A stretch of 64,000 nt of DNA. Origin: Nonomuraea typhae. Lineage in GTDB: Bacteria > Actinomycetota > Actinomycetes > Streptosporangiales > Streptosporangiaceae. Shown one piece after another: positions 58,026 through 64,000 of the stretch. Below the pieces are notes generated by a model that worked only from the letters and a program-made list of their open reading frames with translations, did not search any database and was not told the DNA's origin. Made by a program: the position numbers and the translations under genes. Location: contig NZ_VRLV01000013.1 of assembly GCF_009760925.1 (NCBI RefSeq), positions 242,197 through 306,196 on the forward strand, in the 5' to 3' direction. The first letter of the stretch is position 1; each line of letters starts with the position of its first letter.

Positions 58026-58400
58026 TTAGCTCTTCTCCTTCTTCGCGCCGTAGCGGCTACGGGCCTGCTTGCGGTTACGGACGCCCTGGGTGTCGAGCGA
58101 GCCACGGATGATCTTGTAGCGAACACCCGGCAGGTCCTTCACACGACCGCCACGCACGAGCACGATGGAGTGCTCCTGCAGGTTGTGGCCCACACCCGGG
58201 ATGTAAGCCGTGACCTCGATGCCGTTGGTGAGCCGAACACGGGCCACCTTGCGCAGGGCCGAGTTGGGCTTCTTGGGGGTCGTGGTGTAGACGCGCTGGC
58301 AAACGCCGCGACGCTGCGGACTCCCCTTGAGGGCAGGAGTCTTGGTCTTGGAGACCTTGTCCTGCCGGCCCTTGCGGACCAACTGCTGAATAGTGGGCAC
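58026..58400 (-). CDS. rpsL: 30S ribosomal protein S12
   Basis: The 124-residue S12 starts MPTIQQLVRKGRQDKVSKTK and has the decoding-centre motifs TPKKPNSALRK (Lys43) and VRGGRVKDLPG (Lys88). Both lysines are wild type, so there is no sign of streptomycin resistance. GTG at 58400 gives the family length; the frame is open further up as leader. Confidence 0.97.
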   Translation of the reverse strand: MPTIQQLVRKGRQDKVSKTKTPALKGSPQRRGVCQRVYTTTPKKPNSALRKVARVRLTNGIEVTAYIPGVGHNLQEHSIVLVRGGRVKDLPGVRYKIIRGSLDTQGVRNRKQARSRYGAKKEKS

Positions 58401-58627
58401 TGCCACTCCGTTCGTGCTTTGCCGGTGATACGTCAAGTCGTGCAATTCGCAGGCACTGCCGGTGTCATGACCTGCTGTTTTCTCCCCCGCTTCGACCCAC
58501 GCGGTCGGGCGTGTCGCTCTCTTACAGAGCCACGTCCCCGCGCAGCTGAACGCTTCGGGAGGAGAGCCACACAGCGCTGTTGCGAGCGCATGCGTGAGAG
58601 CCCATGAATACACGGGCACGAAGGGCA

Positions 58628-58656
58628 AGACTACCCAGCCCCACGCAGCACGTCAA
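58628..58656 (-). promoter_or_regulatory. Promoter of the rpsL-rpsG-fusA-tuf operon
   Basis: On the minus strand TTGACG (58651-58656) and TAGTCT (58628-58633) are separated by exactly 17 bases, a good match to actinobacterial housekeeping promoters. Transcription would start near 58621, giving a leader of about 220 bases before rpsL. Confidence 0.7.
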
Positions 58657-59080
58657 AACGGCTGCGCGTCGATATCGCTCGCGCCGTGGTCAGTAGGACT
58701 CCGCCGCAAGTTTACCCGCTTCCGGCCACTGTTCCGGCCCGGTTACGCCAACCTTCTCCGCGCGTACGGCAAGGCCCACCCAACCCCCCTCCCACCTGCG
58801 AGGAAACCCGGGGCGACCATGACCAGGCGGTGAATTCTCGGCCGCGCACGGGCCGCCGGGTGTGGGCAGACCGGCGAAACATGGGCAAAAGGTTGACTAC
58901 CCAATCGGGTGGCGGGCGTGAACCACGCGGGTGGGCAAGGATGCGCACGTAACGGCGGCCGACCCCGCGCGGCCTGCCGGCCGTTCCCCTGGAATGCCCC
59001 CGGCCACGTGCGGCGGGTGGCGTGCCCGCGGCCTGCCGTACAGGAAGGAAACCCCCCACAGACACGGCGGGGAGCCGCAG

Positions 59081-59180
59081 AAGGGCGTGCGGCAGAAACC
59101 GGCGGGCGGAGGGCACAAGAAGGGGCGTGCGGCGGAAAGCGGCCCGCGGCGGGCAGGGCACTAGGAGGGGTGTGCGGAAG
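59081..59180. repeat. Imperfect tandem units downstream of rpoC
   Basis: The word GGCGTGCGGC(A/G)GAAA recurs at about 59083, 59123 and, as GGTGTGCGGAA, 59169, followed each time by a G-rich stretch and GGGCAC(A/T). About three decaying units of 40-45 bases. No function seen. Confidence 0.4.
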
Positions 59181-59193
59181 GTGGGGAACGAGC

Positions 59194-59228
59194 GAAGCGC
59201 CCGAGATCGCGGGGATCTCGGGCGCTTC
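59194..59228 (-). terminator. rpoBC terminator
   Basis: GAAGCGCCCGAGATC and GATCTCGGGCGCTTC form a perfect 15-bp stem with a 5-base loop, 8 bases after the rpoC stop. Confidence 0.85.
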
Positions 59229-59236
59229 AGCGCACG

Positions 59237-63112
<3,876 letters not shown>

Positions 63113-63126
63113 GTGCGATCTCCCCC

Positions 63127-64000
63127 TCAGACTTCTTCCACGCTGCTCGGCTCACGCCGGGACAGATCGATACCGAGTTCCTCGGCGGCCCTGAAGACGT
63201 CCTCGTCGGTGTCGCGCATCTCGATGGACATGCCGTCGCTGGAGAGTACCTCGACGTTCAGGCACAGCGACTGCATTTCCTTGATGAGGACCTTGAAGGA
63301 CTCGGGAATGCCGGGCTCGGGGATGTTCTCGCCCTTGACGATGGCCTCGTAGACCTTCACGCGGCCCAGGACGTCGTCGGACTTGATGGTCAGCAGCTCC
63401 TGCAGGGCGTAGGCGGCGCCGTATGCCTCCAGCGCCCACACCTCCATCTCACCGAAGCGCTGGCCGCCGAACTGGGCCTTACCGCCGAGCGGCTGCTGGG
63501 TGATCATGGAGTAGGGGCCGGTGGACCGGGCGTGGATCTTGTCGTCCACCAGGTGCAGCAGCTTGAGGATGTAGCTGTAGCCGACCGCGATCGGGTACGG
63601 GAACGGCTCGCCGGAGCGGCCGTCGAACAGCTGCGCCTTGCCGGTCTCCTGCACCATGCGGTCACCGTCGCGGTTGGGCAGGGTGTTGCTGAGCAGACCG
63701 ACGATCTCACCCTCGGTGGCGCCGTCGAAGACGGGCGTGGCCACGTTGGTGCGCGGCTGGACCTTCTCGAAGCCCTTCTCGCGCAGGCGTTCCGCCCACT
63801 GCTCGGTCAGGCCGGAGATGTCCCATCCGCGTGCGGCGATCCAGCCGAGGTGAGCCTCGAGCACCTGCCCGATGTTCATGCGGCCGGGGACGCCCAGCGG
63901 GTTGAGGATGATGTCGACGGGGGTGCCGTCCTCCAGGAACGGCATGTCCTCCACCGGCAGGATCTTGGAGATGACGCCCTTGTTGCCGTGGCGGCCGGCC
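63127..64000 (-). CDS. rpoB: RNA polymerase beta subunit, C-terminal part (partial)
   Basis: The window ends inside this gene; 290 C-terminal residues are visible. They include GRHGNKGVISKILPVEDMPFLEDG (in part), NPLGVPGRMNIGQVLEAHLG and GGKAQFGGQRFGEMEVWALEAYGA, part of the active-site and clamp regions. The rifampicin-binding region lies outside the window. Because some actinomycetes carry two rpoB genes, whether this is the only copy cannot be judged here. Confidence 0.97.
   Translation of the reverse strand, partial: AGRHGNKGVISKILPVEDMPFLEDGTPVDIILNPLGVPGRMNIGQVLEAHLGWIAARGWDISGLTEQWAERLREKGFEKVQPRTNVATPVFDGATEGEIVGLLSNTLPNRDGDRMVQETGKAQLFDGRSGEPFPYPIAVGYSYILKLLHLVDDKIHARSTGPYSMITQQPLGGKAQFGGQRFGEMEVWALEAYGAAYALQELLTIKSDDVLGRVKVYEAIVKGENIPEPGIPESFKVLIKEMQSLCLNVEVLSSDGMSIEMRDTDEDVFRAAEELGIDLSRREPSSVEEV

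Larger units (their letters stand above)
58401..59236. other. 836-bp gene-free region between rpoC and rpsL
   Basis: It contains the rpoC terminator (59194-59228), a GC-rich stretch with imperfect tandem units of the GGGCGTGCGGC(A/G)GAAA type (59081-59180), and the rpsL promoter (58628-58656) with its leader. Several open frames cross it but all are Arg/Pro/Gly-rich without any protein-like pattern. Confidence 0.6.

Noticed and set aside
58026..58400. Streptomycin-resistance change in S12
   Set aside because: Lys43 and Lys88 are both wild type.
58712..59161. 149-residue minus-strand frame between rpoC and rpsL
   Set aside because: Arg/Pro/Gly-rich, crosses the imperfect repeats, lacks a good ribosome-binding site and any family pattern.

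Overview
This 64 kb window is a high-GC actinobacterial chromosome segment. GTG and TTG starts are common, most operons join by 4-bp start/stop overlaps, and the ribosomal-protein super-cluster has the actinomycete order. A group such as Streptosporangiaceae is my inference from gene order and style; nothing in the window proves the genus. Gene density is high. I see no rRNA, tRNA, CRISPR array, insertion sequence or prophage.

Layout. 1-6523: the end of a coiled-coil protein, a cluster of palindromes, a small four-helix membrane protein behind an ECF41-like promoter motif, then a four-gene efflux operon on the minus strand (small lipoprotein, periplasmic-adaptor-like protein with a peptidoglycan-binding domain, MacB-type ATPase and permease). 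The operon diverges from a two-component regulator/kinase pair. 6467-16188 (minus): acpS, nnrDE, alr, an alpha/beta hydrolase, tsaE, tsaB, rimI and tsaD. This housekeeping run is interrupted by a kinase-fold phosphotransferase and a surface protein plus class F sortase, and is preceded by a TetR regulator with a clear palindromic operator. 16288-26304: a PhoX-type phosphatase, coaA, then a plus-strand series of a DUF389 membrane protein, two ATPase/permease ABC pairs and a 990-residue membrane-tethered NACHT NTPase. 26341-28689 (minus): glmM, rpsI, rplM. 28997-33433 (plus): a CAP-domain protein and two paralogous membrane-anchored proteins, one with a huge Pro/Gly repeat region.

33457-58400 (minus): truA back through rplQ, rpoA, rpsD, rpsK, rpsM, rpmJ and infA; a four-gene insertion (sortase-like lipoprotein, its surface-protein partner, a small secreted protein, a DUF1707 protein); then map, adk, secY, the spc and S10 ribosomal clusters, and tuf, fusA, rpsG, rpsL. 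A good promoter for the rpsL operon lies in an 836-bp gene-free stretch. 59237-64000 (minus): rpoC and the 3' end of rpoB.

Points of most interest: (1) the NACHT protein at the end of a membrane-transport operon, a candidate STAND-type defence or stress-sensing protein; (2) two paralogous surface-protein/sortase modules, each inserted into a conserved housekeeping operon, one with a sortase homologue that has Gln in place of the catalytic His and a lipobox; (3) a family of intergenic hairpins with a GTACGGC core, and strong hairpins in nearly all larger gaps of the ribosomal-protein cluster; (4) perfect 18-bp tandem repeats expanded inside truA; (5) an ECF41-type promoter motif ahead of an orphan membrane gene.
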